The notes below the pieces were generated by a model. It was not told the origin of the DNA, made no database searches, and worked only from the letters and a program-made list of their open reading frames with translations. This document shows, one piece after another, positions 10,819 through 22,068 of a stretch of 64,000 nucleotides of DNA. Origin of the DNA: Ustilaginoidea virens (taxonomy: Eukaryota; Ascomycota; Sordariomycetes; Hypocreales; Clavicipitaceae). Position 1 is the stretch's first letter. Each line of letters starts with the position of its first letter. Location of the stretch: NCBI RefSeq assembly GCF_000687475.1, contig NC_057322.1, forward strand, positions 1,674,001 through 1,738,000, given 5' to 3'. Position numbers and translations under genes: made by a program.

Positions 10819-12977
10819 ATGACCAAGCATGTTTTTCTCAGCAAAACACAGTCCGTTATAAGGCTCGATTCGTCGTCTTTCCGCCCCCTTCTGCAGATCC
10901 CACGGGTTCAAACCAAGCCAGCTTGGATGCTGCTCCGCCCAAGTCCCCCGAGAGGAATATCGCGCCTCCGCGCTCCATTCATCATGGCCACCCACCACCA
11001 TTCCGCGGCCACGCCCGGCCCGCGCCACCAAGGCGCAACGCTTCGAGACCTGCCAAAGTCATGGCACTTCACGCAATCGCTCCCCGCGGATCCCGCGTTC
11101 CCGACACCGGCCGACTCGCACAAGACGCCCCGCGACGAGATTGGCCCGAGGCAAGTCCGCAATGCCATCTTCACCTGGGTGCGTCCCCAGCCGCAAAGGG
11201 ACCCCGAACTGCTGGCCGTGAGCCCGGCGGCGCTCCGCGACCTGGGAATCAAGGCTGGCGAGGAGAGCACGGACGACTTCCGCCGGCTCGTCGCGGGGAA
11301 CAAGCTGTACGGCTGGGACGACGACAGGCTGGAGGGGGGGTACCCGTGGGCGCAGTGCTACGGCGGGTTTCAGTTCGGGCAGTGGGCGGGCCAGCTCGGC
11401 GACGGCAGGGCCATTTCGCTCTTCGAGACGAGGAACCCGGCGACTGGGACGCGGTACGAGCTGCAGCTCAAGGGGGCTGGCTTGACGCCCTACTCCCGCT
11501 TCGCCGACGGGAAGGCGGTCCTGCGCTCGAGCATTCGGGAGTTTGTCGTCTCCGAGGCGCTCAACGCGCTCAGGATACCGACCACCAGGGCCTTGTCGCT
11601 GACCCTTCTCCCCCACTCAAAGGTCGTGCGTGAGACCGTGGAACCTGGAGCCATTGTGCTGCGGTTCGCCGAGTCTTGGCTGCGTCTGGGCAACTTTGAC
11701 ATTCTCCGCGCTCGGCAAGATCGCAAGCTCATCCGGCATCTGGCTACATATGTGGCGGAAGACGTCTTTGGCGGATGGAACAACCTCCCGGCGAGGTTGG
11801 AAAACCCCCAAGAGCCGGACCACTCGCCAGAACCCGCCCGAGGCGTGCCAAAGACAGAACTCCAGGGACCCAGCGAGACGTGCGAAAACAGGTTCACCAG
11901 ACTTTATCGTGAAATCGCCCGTCGTAATGCCAAGACTGTCGCCGCCTGGCAGGCATACGGTTTTATCAATGGCGTTTTGGTATGTCCGTCCCTGTGGCGC
12001 CCATGTCGTCGAGAAGTTTTAACGAACGCGCGACCTGATCTGACAGCAGCCTGGGACAGAACACGGACAACACCTCTGTATATGGGCTCTCTATAGATTT
12101 CGGCCCGTTTGCCTTCATAGATGACTTTGACCCAAACTACACCCCTAATCACGACGACCACATGTTACGCTACAGTTACAAGAACCAGCCAACCGTCATC
12201 TGGTGGAACCTGGTCCGTTTTGGAGAAGCCGTGGGTGAATTGATGGGCGCCGCAGGACTTGTCGACGACCCGACGTTCATATCCGAGGGCGTAAAGGCAG
12301 ACCAACAGGACGAGGTCGTGTCGCGAGCCGAAAAGCTCATCATGCAGACGGGCGAAGAGTTCAAAGAGGTATTTCTGAGGGAATACAAGAGGCTAATGTC
12401 CGCCAGGCTTGGTTTGCGTCAACCAAAGCCAACGGATTTCAACGAGCTTTTTACCCCACTTCTCAGCGTATTAGGAACATTCGAGCTGGATTTCAACCAT
12501 TTCTTCCGCAGGCTGAGCCGCATCGAGTTGGCAGAACTGGCCACGCCCGAGGACCGGAAGGCCAAGGCTGGCGTCTTCTTCCATAAAGAAGGAGTGGTTG
12601 GTGAAGACGACGCTCGAGAGCAGCTGGCTTCCTGGCTGGAGAAGTGGCATACCCGAGCTACCGAAGACTGGAGTGGAGGCGCCGCGGAAATCAGCAAAGA
12701 AAATGACCAAGAAAGAATCCAGAGCATGAAGCAAGCCAATCCCAATTTTGTGCCTAGAGGATGGATCTTGGATGAGGTGATTAAGCGCGTGGAGAAGGGG
12801 GGTGAGCGCGATGTGTTGGATCGAATCATGCACATGAGTCTTTATCCGTTTGAGGACGAATGGCATGGTAAGACGTTTGACGGCACGTTGTATCAAGGCG
12901 ATGCTCAAGAGGAGCAGAGATGGGTTGGCGATGTTCCGAGAATGGGTCGGGCCATGCAGTGTAGCTGCAGCTCTTAA
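10819..12977 (+). CDS. SelO/Fmp40-type protein AMPylase (mitochondrial)
   Basis: Two exons, 10819-11979 and 12060-12977, with a GTATGT donor and phase-0 join giving GVLNTDNTSVYGLSIDFG. Length is 692 aa from the first ATG; ATGs at 10927 (MLLRPSPPRGISRLRAP, Arg-rich, presequence-like) and 10984 are plausible alternatives. Hallmarks of the family: YGGFQFGQWAGQLGDGRA, LKGAGLTPYSRFADG, VLRSSIREFVVSEAL, LSIDFGPFAFIDDFDP and the C-terminal WVGDVPRMGRAMQCSCSS. SelO proteins have a pseudokinase fold that flips ATP and transfers AMP to Ser/Thr/Tyr; yeast Fmp40 acts in mitochondria in redox regulation. The C-terminus carries Cys where animal SELENOO has selenocysteine, as expected in fungi. Confidence 0.92.
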
Positions 12978-13592
12978 CAAATCAGCGTTGGCTACCATGG
13001 CCCTGGGACAACAAGACGACGAAGAATATGCGCAAGCAATCATCAGATCATCGAATTATCAAAAGTACAAAAAGTTGCTAGGGCCGTGATCCGACAGTTT
13101 CCGGCGCGAGTGGATTGTGGCATGTAACGACCGGCGGTAAGAGGCAACGCTCATCGAGATGTTTATTCTCTCCCATGCTTCCATAAACGGCGTGAACTGG
13201 AAAATTTCTCTAGAGCACAAGATAGAGGAGGGCTCGACTGCAGTAACCGACGTGTCCGCTGGTGCAGACACGGAGTTCAAGCTCACCTACAATAAAGTGT
13301 GCTCATGTACAATTTTTGTGTAGAAGAAAGAGGAAAGGGAGCTTTTCAAAGCTCGGCGAAATTTTGGGAGAGATTTATGCCGAGTGCGGAAAAGTGGGTC
13401 AACGCGGTGGCCTCAGGCACGCACGGCATCTGACCCAGCCAATCAGCGAGAGTGTAAATTAATCGCCCATGGTTGCATAATGCTTCGGCTTGACCAAGTA
13501 AGATCTCTAAAAGACGTTCAAACTACGAGCCTTTATTTCCGTCCGCATCGCCTCGTATCGCCCCCTCCTCCTCACTCCGTCAAGGCGGCACG
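12978..13592. other. Intergenic region, SelO to NDUFS1
   Basis: No gene seen. The only frames are short ones across 12850-13500. The stretch just before 13593 is C/T-rich (CCCCCTCCTCCTCACTCC) and looks like a fungal 5' leader of the NDUFS1 gene. Confidence 0.55.
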
Positions 13593-16178
13593 ATGCTCCG
13601 ACAGTCCCTGGCACGTTCGGCTTGGCGGACAAGCAGGCGGACCGCCAACACTTCACGGGCGTTTGCGACAACACCCAGGCGTCAGGCCGAGGTGGAACTG
13701 ACTGTTGGTAAGCAGCCCTTTCCTCCTCTCACAGTCGATGTGTTGGAACATGTGCTAACAGCTGGTGCAGATGGGAAAAAGGTCTCGATCGAAGGTGCGA
13801 AAGGCTAATTTCGGGTCTTGGGTCAGCGCCAATTGTCGCTAACACGGAGATGTGTATAGCCGGATCTGCCCTCATTCAAGCTTGCGAGAAAGCAGGCGTT
13901 ACCATCCCAAGGTGGGCGGAGAAGCGTCACATTCCCGATTAATCCTGGCGAGGCACTGTGCTAACCTGTTGTGTAGATACTGCTACCATGAGTACGAAGC
14001 TCCTTGAACCAAACCGATCCTCCGAACAAGCGAACCTAACAAGTGGTTTAGAAAACTCATGATTGCCGGCAACTGCCGAATGTGCCTCGTCGAGGTGGAA
14101 AAGGCGCCCAAACCCGTAGCCTCCTGCGCTTGGCCAGTACAGCCCGGCATGGTTGTCAAGACCAACTCTCCCCTCACACACAAGGCCCGTGAGGGTGTCA
14201 TGGAATTCCTGCTCGCCAATCATCCTCTCGACTGCCCCATTTGCGACCAAGGAGGAGAGTGTGATCTTCAGGACCAGTCTATGCGATACGGAGCCGATCG
14301 TGGGCGCTTCCACGAAATCGGGGGCAAGCGAGCCGTGGAGGACAAGAACATCGGACCCTTGATCAAGACGTCGATGAACCGTTGCATCCACTGCACTCGA
14401 TGCGTGCGGTTCGCCAACGACATTGCTGGTGCTCCTGAGCTCGGCTCCACCGGCCGCGGCAACGACCTGCAGATTGGTACCTATCTCGAGAAGAACTTGG
14501 ACACGGAACTGTCTGGCAACGTAATCGACCTCTGCCCCGTCGGTGCGTTGACTTCCAAGCCCTACGCTTTCCGCGCCCGACCTTGGGAGCTGAAGCACAC
14601 CGAGTCGATTGACGTCCTGGACGGCCTTGGTTCCAACATCCGCGTTGACTCCCGTGGCCTCGAGGTAATGCGAATCCTCCCCCGCCTGAACGACGATGTG
14701 AACGAGGAGTGGATCAACGACAAGACTCGGTTTGCCTGCGACGGTCTCAAAACCCAACGACTGACCATGCCTCTGATTCGTCGAGAGGGCAAGTTCGAGC
14801 CTGCCGACTGGGAGGAGGCGCTCGCTGAGGTGGCCAGGGGCTGGGAAGCCAAGAAGCCTCGGGGCGACGAGTTCAAGATTATTGCTGGTGCCTTGACCGA
14901 AGTTGAGTCTCTGGTTGTCGCCAAGGACATGGCCAACAAGCTCGGCTCCGACAATCTTGCCTTGGATACCCCTACCGGCAGCCAGCCGGTCGCACATGGT
15001 GTCGACGTTCGATCCAACTACTTATTCAACTCTCGCATCTGGGGCGTCGAGGAAGCCGACTGCATCCTGATCGTCGGGAGCAACCCCAGACACGAGGCTG
15101 CCGTGCTGAACGCCCGTATTCGCAAGCAGTGGCTTCGGTCGGACCTTGAGATTGGCGTGGTTGGCGAGACCTGGGACTCTACGTTTGAGTTTGAGCATCT
15201 CGGGGCCGACCACGCCGCCTTGAAGAAGGCTCTGGCTGGCCCGTTTGGCAAGAAGCTGCAGGCCGCCAAGAGGCCCATGATTATCGTCGGATCCGGCGTT
15301 ACCGATCATGCCGACGCCAAGGCTTACTACGAGACCGTGGGTGCCTTTGTCGAGAAGAACGCCGCCAACTTTGTGACCCCTGAATGGGATGGGTACAATG
15401 TTCTTCAGAGAGAGGCCTCCAGGGCCGGCGCCTTTGAGGTTGGCTTCACCACCCCATCTGCCGAGGTGGCCCAGACCAAGCCCAAGCTCGTCTGGCTGCT
15501 CGGCGCCGACGAGTTCAGCGAGGCGGACATACCCAAGGACGCCTTTGTCGTGTACCAAGGCCATCACGGTGACCGCGGCGCGCAAATTGCCGACGTGATC
15601 CTGCCGGGCGCCGCCTACACCGAAAAGGCCGGCACGTACATCAACACGGAGGGCCGTGTTCAGACCACCCGCGCGGCCACTTCGCTGCCTGGTGCTTCCC
15701 GCACCGACTGGAAGATCCTCCGCGCGGCCAGCGAGTTTCTGGGCGTGCCACTGCCATACGACGACCTCACCGCCGTGCGGCAGCGCATGGTGGAGATTTC
15801 CCCGGCCCTGGCAGCCTACGACGTAGTTGAGCCCGTGGCTCTGCGGCAGCTCGGCAAAGTTCAGCTGGTTGATCAGAACAAGGGGTCCAAGGCTACCGGA
15901 GAGCCACTGAAGAAGGTTATCGACAACTTTTATTTCACCGACGTTATTTCTCGAAGGTACGTCCTTTTTTTTTTTTTCCCTCAATCGCTTTCTCTTGCGT
16001 TCCTTTTTCTTGCTCTCGTTGCTTCTTTTAGCCTCCTGTTGCTAATATGCCATCTTGTAGTTCGCCCACCATGGCTCGATGTTCAGTAGCCAAAGCTACT
16101 GGCGACCCCAGGACGAATTTGATGGCCCCTGGAATGGAGGAGGATAGGCCACAGGGCCAGATTGCTTACGGGTCGTAG
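13593..16178 (+). CDS. nuo78: Complex I 75/78-kDa Fe-S subunit (NDUFS1, nuo78)
   Basis: Six exons: 13593-13707, 13771-13794 (24 nt), 13860-13911 (52 nt), 13977-13991 (15 nt), 14052-15956 and 16061-16178. All junctions are GT..AG and phases close to 742 aa, the usual length. The start is an Arg/Ser-rich mitochondrial presequence. The spliced N-terminus reads VDGKKVSIEAGSALIQAC then PRYCYHEKLMIAGNC, the 2Fe-2S ferredoxin-like site with CRMC. It continues with HPLDCPICDQGGECDLQD and RCIHCTRCVRF for the 4Fe-4S clusters, then a molybdopterin-oxidoreductase-like domain. The last exon gives SSPTMARCSVAKATG to QIAYGS. It is the largest subunit of the NADH-oxidising arm in the mitochondrial matrix. 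Confidence 0.96.
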
Positions 16179-16471
16179 GGAGTGACCACGACGGGGGGCT
16201 GTACCACTATGGAAAAAAGGATGAAAACTTCCCTTTTGTATTTTGCGCGAGGAGTGTCTGCCAGTCGGCTTTAGTACATATCGTGGGTGGGGGAGGGGGG
16301 GGGGGAGGAGAAGGGCGTGAAAAATCTCCCGAGCAAAGCAAAAGAAGTAGACTAGACTAGGACTAGTAAGATGAAGACACTTTTTTTTTTTTTTTCTGCT
16401 TCCCCTTTGCCGTTCCGTCACGGCTCGGAAGGACGACGCCCCTTCCATGTCGACCGAGCAACCCCATCCAG
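16179..16471. other. Convergent intergenic region
   Basis: Short 3'-3' gap between NDUFS1 and the unrecognised minus-strand gene, with a G run at 16286-16305 and a T run at 16381-16395. Nothing else is seen. Confidence 0.5.
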
Positions 16472-17140
16472 TCAAAGGCTCGTGTCCATGTCCATGCTGC
16501 CGCTGCCGCTGCCGCTGCCGCTGCCGCTGGCGTCGTTCTCCGCACCCCGCGACCGCGACCTGCTCCGCTCCTCCTCCAGCGCCACCTCCATCTCCCTCCG
16601 GACCTTGCGCACGTACGCCTCGTACCCCCGGACCTCGTTGAGCGTCCTGGCAATGGTGGCCGTCATCTCGCGGTCGCCCCAGTCCGCCGGCCGCAGGGCC
16701 TCCCAGGCGTCAAAGTCCGGCCCAGGCAGCTGGGCGGCCGGGCGGCCGGGGTCCGACGGCGCCGCCTCGAGGTTGGTCACAAAGGCGCGCAGGTCGTCCG
16801 GGCCGACGGGCTTCCGGGCCCACGCGGCGGGCGCGTCGGGGTTGCCGGCGCGGAAGGCGGCCTCGTCGGCGGCGGCGCGGCGCGCGATGCGCAGGCACTC
16901 GCGGCGCGTGAGGGCGAGGATGTTGTCGCGGACGCGGGCGGCGAGCAGGTCGGTGGTGGCGAGGGCCTGCTCGAGGTGGGCGGCGCGCGAGGCCGGCGGG
17001 GAGAAGGCGCGCCAGAAGTCGGGGGGGAGGGGGACGAAGATGGCGGGGGCGATGGTCTCGAGCGCGGGGATCTCGTCGTCGGCGAGGGGGGGGGGGCGGC
17101 GCGGTCGGGGCGGCGTCGGGGGGCGCGCGATCGGGATCAT
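16472..17140 (-). CDS. Unrecognised 222-aa protein
   Basis: I do not recognise this protein. One exon, start ATG at 17140. The N-terminus is Pro-rich (PPTPPRPRRPPP), followed by PAIFVPLPPDFWRAF and an Ala/Arg-rich, probably helical core (TTDLLAARVRDNILAL, RRECLRIARRAAADE). A second likely helix, ATIARTLNEVRGYEAYVRK, leads into a basic SRSRSR stretch, then a Gly-Ser repeat (encoded by a CCGCTG repeat near 16497-16530) and MDMDTSL. Local GC is very high and other frames are also open, so the gene call rests on the natural composition of the second half. No catalytic motif or membrane segment is seen. A small nuclear structural or complex subunit is possible but unproven. Confidence 0.55.
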   Translation of the reverse strand: MIPIARPPTPPRPRRPPPLADDEIPALETIAPAIFVPLPPDFWRAFSPPASRAAHLEQALATTDLLAARVRDNILALTRRECLRIARRAAADEAAFRAGNPDAPAAWARKPVGPDDLRAFVTNLEAAPSDPGRPAAQLPGPDFDAWEALRPADWGDREMTATIARTLNEVRGYEAYVRKVRREMEVALEEERSRSRSRGAENDASGSGSGSGSGSMDMDTSL

Positions 17141-18134
17141 GGGGGGGGGGGGGAGGTAGTATCACGGGAATGGATGGCGGTGGGGGGCTGCAAGGATGGA
17201 TTTGGCCTGGTTGGGCTCTGGAGGATGCCGGGTCAGCGGGAGGTTGTGGTGGGAAATGGCACGACGATGTTGTCTTGTCTGGTTTGGGGTGCTAGCCGGT
17301 GCGAGAGCGAGAAGGCGATGGGCCGGCCAGCTGTTGGCAGTGGCGGGGGAGGCGGGCACTGCCGAGTCTGGATGGGCTAGACGTCTGGTCTGTCTGGTGG
17401 TTTGCAGTTGACAGTCAGCATCAGCACGCCGCCTATGGGTCAGCTGACTGCACAGGGCCAAAATCAGTCACAGACGGCGCATGCGGCACGTAATGCGGCA
17501 CAGAGTATATAAATATGTATTACTTTACTATACTACGTCTACCATGAGCAAATCACCCGCCGGGGAGGCTGATCTGGCGGACTTCTGAATAAACACCCCT
17601 GGACCAAAGGTCCCTGGACCCTGGCTGCCGTGGAAATCACGTGGCATCAAGACGAACTTTTAGAGATGCTCTGGCCCCTTGCGTGTGCCGCCGGGGAAAT
17701 GTTCCTTGAGCCAAGCTCGCATCTTGGAGCAGCCCAGCTTCCGCCCACCGTTTTGCTTCTTGCTTCTCCCCGGCCCGTCGCGCATCACTCCATGCGAGGC
17801 GCGGTGGAAACAGGGCGGATGCGACATCGGCGCGAGGCATTGGCTCAGACATAGCCTGTTAACATGAGTTGCGAGTTTGAAGCCTGCGAGTAGCTTGTGA
17901 GTATGCCATAGGGGTTGGTGAGTCATGGGTACATGTATGCTTCCTTGTGCAGCAGCGCCGTCGCTGTGCTGTGCGTGCTTTGCGTGCTGTACTGTGCTGT
18001 GCTGTGCTGTGCTGTGCAGCCTCTGATGGGTTTCCGGGCTGTCCCGACGGTGGCGGCGTCGAGTACGCGAATCAAGACGTATATAGTGCAGGCAGATCCT
18101 TCCCGGCGGTGGTGTTTCCTTTGGTCATCCGTCG
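17141..18134. other. Intergenic region, about 1 kb
   Basis: No gene found. It holds G tracts at 17140-17152, a CTGTG tandem tract at 17990-18018, and a TATAAATA-like sequence near 17506-17513 facing away from the 17140 start. It probably includes the promoter of the unrecognised gene and the 3' UTR of the Atg37-like gene. Confidence 0.5.
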
Positions 18135-19215
18135 TCATGGCAAAACCTTTCGTGCGTATTCCCTGACTATCTTCAGAGCTGATCGAACCAGGTCTTCCAG
18201 CCGTCGGTCCTTGCGTCTCCGCATCCAAATCAAGACTGCGGCAAGCAAGACGCAATCGACCACGAAGTGCTTCAAGACGACCCAGAGGATCCAGCCAAAC
18301 CAGGAAGGGAAGCTCCGGTCCTTCCTGCTTCGCCATTCTCTCCCCGTCGTTATCTGCTCTCTGAGCGCAGCAACTTCAGCCGACAGCTGGGTGACGGCCC
18401 GCTCAACCTTCTTCTGCCACCGAGTCGACGTTTGTCCCCTGCCGCTGCCGTCTTCCCCGGCATCGTCCAGGTCCAGGAGCTTTTGCGACCGCAGCTCGGC
18501 CTCGTCTTGTTCGCTCATGGGGCTGAGCATCTTCAAGGGACCTTGACTGCCCCGGGGCGGTTGCTGTAGCTGACGAGCAGGCGCTTTGCCGGGGCCCGCT
18601 GCTTTCGGAGACGAGTCTGTGGTACTTGGGGAGTTGTGCTTGATTTGATTCCAGACAAATTCGAGTTCGGTGACTAGCTCTATTGCGTCGCTAAAAAGGA
18701 GGAGGGCTCGCGTCAGCATGCATCATGGGTGGGTGGTTTTTCTTTTTTTTTTTTTCTTTTTTTTTTGGACCTTGGACCTTGGACCTTGGACCAAGCCAGC
18801 GACGTACGTAGTGTTGGCATATCGATACATGGTCTCGATGAGTGCCTCGACATATCGGCGCTTTGCCTCGGTGCGCGTCAGGCCCTTTTGGGCATTCCAA
18901 GCATCCCACTTGTCTCTTTCTCTACGAAGCTCTTCTGCTGTTAGAAACGGACCGGCCGTGGGTTGCTCCATGACGCCGTCGACGTCCCCCTCCATGGCTT
19001 GTTTGTATAGGCCGTAGAGCCGAAGCCGGTCGGAGGGCGGCGGCCGCGAGGCACCCGTCTTGGGGATTTTCTTGACCGTGTTGAGCGCATGGACAAAAAC
19101 TCGATCTGGGCGGCCCAACAGAGGGGGGGGGCACTAGTCAGCGTCGCAAGCATGCAAGAGGCGACCAAAGACGCTGGCTCGGAGACGACCCCTACATACC
19201 CACCGAGTCGGCCAT
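18135..19215 (-). CDS. ATG37: Atg37-type acyl-CoA-binding membrane protein
   Basis: Three exons: 19200-19215 (16 nt, MADSV plus one base), 18808-19105 and 18135-18690; donors GTATGT and GTACGT; phases close to 289 aa. Residues about 6-100 form an acyl-CoA-binding domain: DRVFVHALNTVKKIP, DRLRLYGLYKQAMEGD and WDAWNAQKGLTRTEAKRRYVE. A linker and coiled coil follow (ERAVTQLSAEVAALREQ). Near the C-terminus is one hydrophobic segment, FGWILWVVLKHFVVDCVLLAAVLIW, flanked by RRRKDRR. This matches peroxisomal Atg37/ACBD5, a tail-anchored acyl-CoA-binding protein needed for pexophagy in yeasts. Intron 2 holds a T tract and a GGACCTTG tandem repeat (18768-18792). Confidence 0.87.
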
Positions 19216-20653
19216 GACGGCAACAGACGGAGATGCAGCGTGCGCTGCACCTCGCCGTATCCAGGTTTGTTCCTTCAGTGCCCCGGCGGCCCCTTCGACC
19301 GAGTCTGCTCCGGACGGCTGCGACGCTGGACCTGCGACGCACGTGGTGGAAAGGCACGGCACGGCACGGCACGGCACGGCACGGTAGACTGCTTTGCTCA
19401 GTGAGCAGCGGCGTAAAGCAAGGTGCGCGCAGAGATGATGCATCAATTTGCAGAGAGCGTTGCGCGGCGATGGGTTGGCGCGACCCAGGTTCTGGACGTG
19501 GACAGACGGGTTCCCGCTTGGGGGGGACGGGATAGGGCAGGCAGGGAGTTGGGAAGAAAGATGCGCTTTTTGTGACGTTGGGGGCCGAGACAGCAGGTGT
19601 CAAAGTGGCGATTGCGGTGCACATGCAGCAAGTGGACCGAGGCCCCTTGGATCCGGGGCAGGTGGGCTGCTAGTTGCCTGCCCAGCGCCTCAATTCCAGC
19701 AAACTCGTTGCCGGCCGAGGCTGCACGGGTCTTCCCCTGTCGGCGGCAGTGGCGGTTGCCGCCAAAGTACTCTGGAGACTTGTACAGAGCACTTGCATCT
19801 GAATCCCGTCAGTCGTCAGTCGTCAGTCGTCAGTCGTCAGCCGACAGCCGACAGCCGCCAGCCGCCAGCCGTCACACAAAAGGTCGACGACAAGTCGAGG
19901 GGCGGATACGCCGGTAGGTAAATTTGAAAATCATCCGCCTCGACATTACCGCACCCGCCATGGCTTTCCATCTCGAGATACGGCTGAGAAGCAAACCCCC
20001 CTCCCCCGTCCCTTTCCAAAGTTTCACTCATGTCAGCCACGATCAAACTTGGCCATCATGCTCATAAAGGTCCGTGTAACTCGTCAGAAACTTCTTGCGT
20101 CCTCGAAACCGGCATCGCTCGGGATAAGCTCTGCAGTCTGTTCAGGGTTCTCTCTTGCGACAGGAGCACGCTTTGAGTGAAGTGTCGGCAGCTCTGCCGA
20201 ACCTTGGCATCCATTTCAGAAACGGCCCTGGCCATTTCCCCCCCTCAACTACCCGTTAGATCGCTTGGTCCATGCCCTTTTGACGTGCCAGACGGCATAC
20301 GTACTAGGCAACTTGGCGCACAAAGATCAGCATGGAGTGGCAAACGAGGCAGACGAGTCATTCTAAAGTCGAGCCGCAGCATTCGAGCTCACGTCTTTTG
20401 GCTACCCAACTTGCAACGAGCAACTGAAACGTTTTTTTGGGGCAAGGTTCACATCCTTTTGAGGGCATCAAGACAACCGGGTTTAATCATCGTCACTTCA
20501 CCAGAGTAGCAGACTCTGAAAGAAATGCTATGCAAATTCCCATTCATGGGGGGAGTTGCGGGTATCTAAAACGTAGCGAGGACTCCTAAAAGCGGAGAAT
20601 GTCAATCAAGGAATGGGAATGGCGACGGTTGGGCCCATGACGGGCTGAAATCC
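19216..20653. other. Intergenic region, about 1.4 kb
   Basis: No gene supported. It contains a GGCAC pentamer tandem (19352-19383) and 7-bp tandems of CAGTCGT then CAGCCGA and CAGCCGC (19807-19868). It separates two minus-strand genes, so it holds the promoter of the Atg37-like gene and the 3' region of the RNase III gene. Confidence 0.55.
19807..19870. repeat. 7-bp tandem repeat (CAGTCGT / CAGCCGA / CAGCCGC)
   Basis: Successive heptamers drift from CAGTCGT to CAGCCGA to CAGCCGC and back to a CAGCCGT end, a typical decaying minisatellite. Intergenic. Confidence 0.8.
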
Positions 20654-21700
20654 TTAACCGCCAGCTGGATGCGCATCGTCACCCTCTGCGGCCCGAAGAG
20701 CTTCGACAAAGATCCTCTTCTTCTCCTTGTACGTCTTGAGAAGCTTCTTGTTCGCCAGGGCTACTGCTGCCGCTTTCTGTGCCGCCTCCTTTTTCGCGAG
20801 AGCTGTTCCCGTCCCGAGTAGCTTATTCCTTTCACCCCAACCGTCCAGATAAACTCCTACTGTAAACAGGGGAAGGCGTAGATTCTTCTCCTTGGCGTTT
20901 CCCGGAATGTCTTCGTACCGAATTTTGACACCCTTGCTTCCGATTTCGTCCTGCAACTGGTCCCTGGCCGTCATTTTACTGCCTTGATCCGCGGCGGCGA
21001 GATAGGTATGGTGGGTCATCAGATTCGCTCCGCCGACTGGGTCTTTGAGCGCCTCCTCGTTTTGCACAATCTGATCCTTGATTGTCCTCCCGAACAATGT
21101 CTTCAGCCAGGAGACTGTGTTCGCCATGCCATTCTCGGGGTCGGAGATGATGGCAGCTGCTACATACGCCTCAAACATGTCGCCCTGTGTTTTGACGAGG
21201 TCCTTGTCCTTGGACCTCCCGCGGCCATGAGACGTCGCCTTTTGTATCTCGGGTGGTAGTTGAGCCTTGCTTTGCAGGCCATAGTCGCGAAAATACTGGG
21301 CAAGGTTGGAGTTACGAATCAGCAGTTCTCGTAGTTGCGAGCATCTGCCGGCAGCAGTGGACGTGAATGTTTGGTGAATCAAGCCGGATGCGATTAATTC
21401 TAGGTAAGCATCGCCCAGCCATTCCAGACGTTCATAGCTTGGCCCGAGCTGCCTGAACGCTGGATGGCGGAAAACCGTCTCTTCAAGCTTCTGGTCCAGG
21501 ATTTTGGGAATGGGAGGAAGACTTGAGCTGATTTCCGAAGAGAGCCATCGAGTGATGAAATACATGCTGGGCATCGCGAGGCGCATAGTGTTGGGCTCTA
21601 ACTGGTCATGGACATGGTGAGAATCTGAAAGTCTCTCGGTTTGATGCCGTTTTCCCCCGTGGGAGTTCTCGTCCGAGTGGGATGCCGACCGTTTAGTCAT
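20654..21700 (-). CDS. Ribonuclease III (Rnt1-like), RNase III plus dsRBD
   Basis: One exon of 348 aa from the ATG at 21700. A basic, disordered N-terminus precedes an RNase III domain (about residues 55-205). The signature YERLEWLGDAYLELIAS (standing for ERLEFLGD) and the second catalytic box KTQGDMFEAYVAAAI supply the acidic residues that bind Mg2+. A C-terminal double-stranded RNA-binding domain follows (about 240-330: TARDQLQDEIGSKG, LGTGTALAKKEAAQKAAA). Single-domain enzymes of this plan act as dimers on structured RNA; in yeast they process rRNA and snRNA precursors. It shows no Dicer helicase or PAZ and one RNase III domain, so it is the Rnt1 type rather than Dicer. Confidence 0.88.
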   Translation of the reverse strand: MTKRSASHSDENSHGGKRHQTERLSDSHHVHDQLEPNTMRLAMPSMYFITRWLSSEISSSLPPIPKILDQKLEETVFRHPAFRQLGPSYERLEWLGDAYLELIASGLIHQTFTSTAAGRCSQLRELLIRNSNLAQYFRDYGLQSKAQLPPEIQKATSHGRGRSKDKDLVKTQGDMFEAYVAAAIISDPENGMANTVSWLKTLFGRTIKDQIVQNEEALKDPVGGANLMTHHTYLAAADQGSKMTARDQLQDEIGSKGVKIRYEDIPGNAKEKNLRLPLFTVGVYLDGWGERNKLLGTGTALAKKEAAQKAAAVALANKKLLKTYKEKKRIFVEALRAAEGDDAHPAGG

Positions 21701-22068
21701 CTTGTCCAACCTTGGCCTTTCAAAGGCATAAAAGATGAAGAAATGAAAAAAAGGAAAAAAAAAAAAAAGGGGTACAAGTGTTAAGAAGGGGCAAGAAAAG
21801 AAAGGAGTTAAACAAGATGAGAATATTCTTTAGGTTGCGCAAACCACAGGATTGAATTGAAAACATGCCCAGGTTGCAAGCAAAAACATGAAACAAGCCG
21901 AAGAAAAAGGCCCCATATTTTGGTGACCAAACGGCCCCACGTCAAGCTTGGTATCCAATCATCGACCAGAGACACCCCTTGGCCTGATCCTCTGGTCAAC
22001 GTCAGTTCTGCTCTGGAACTACCGATCAAAAACCTGCGAGACGACATCAACGTCGGTAAAGGTGCACA
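21701..22068. other. Divergent promoter region, RNase III / mS33
   Basis: 368 bp between opposite starts, with an A tract at about 21748-21768. No further gene. Confidence 0.55.

Noticed and set aside
10899..10919. tRNA B-box-like GGTTCAAACC
   Set aside because: No matching A box or cloverleaf upstream, and it lies in the SelO 5' coding region.
16371..17165. Other long frames (262 and 151 codons) over the unrecognised GC-rich gene
   Set aside because: High GC keeps several frames open; these are Arg/Pro/Gly/Ser-rich shadows of the frame at 16472-17140.
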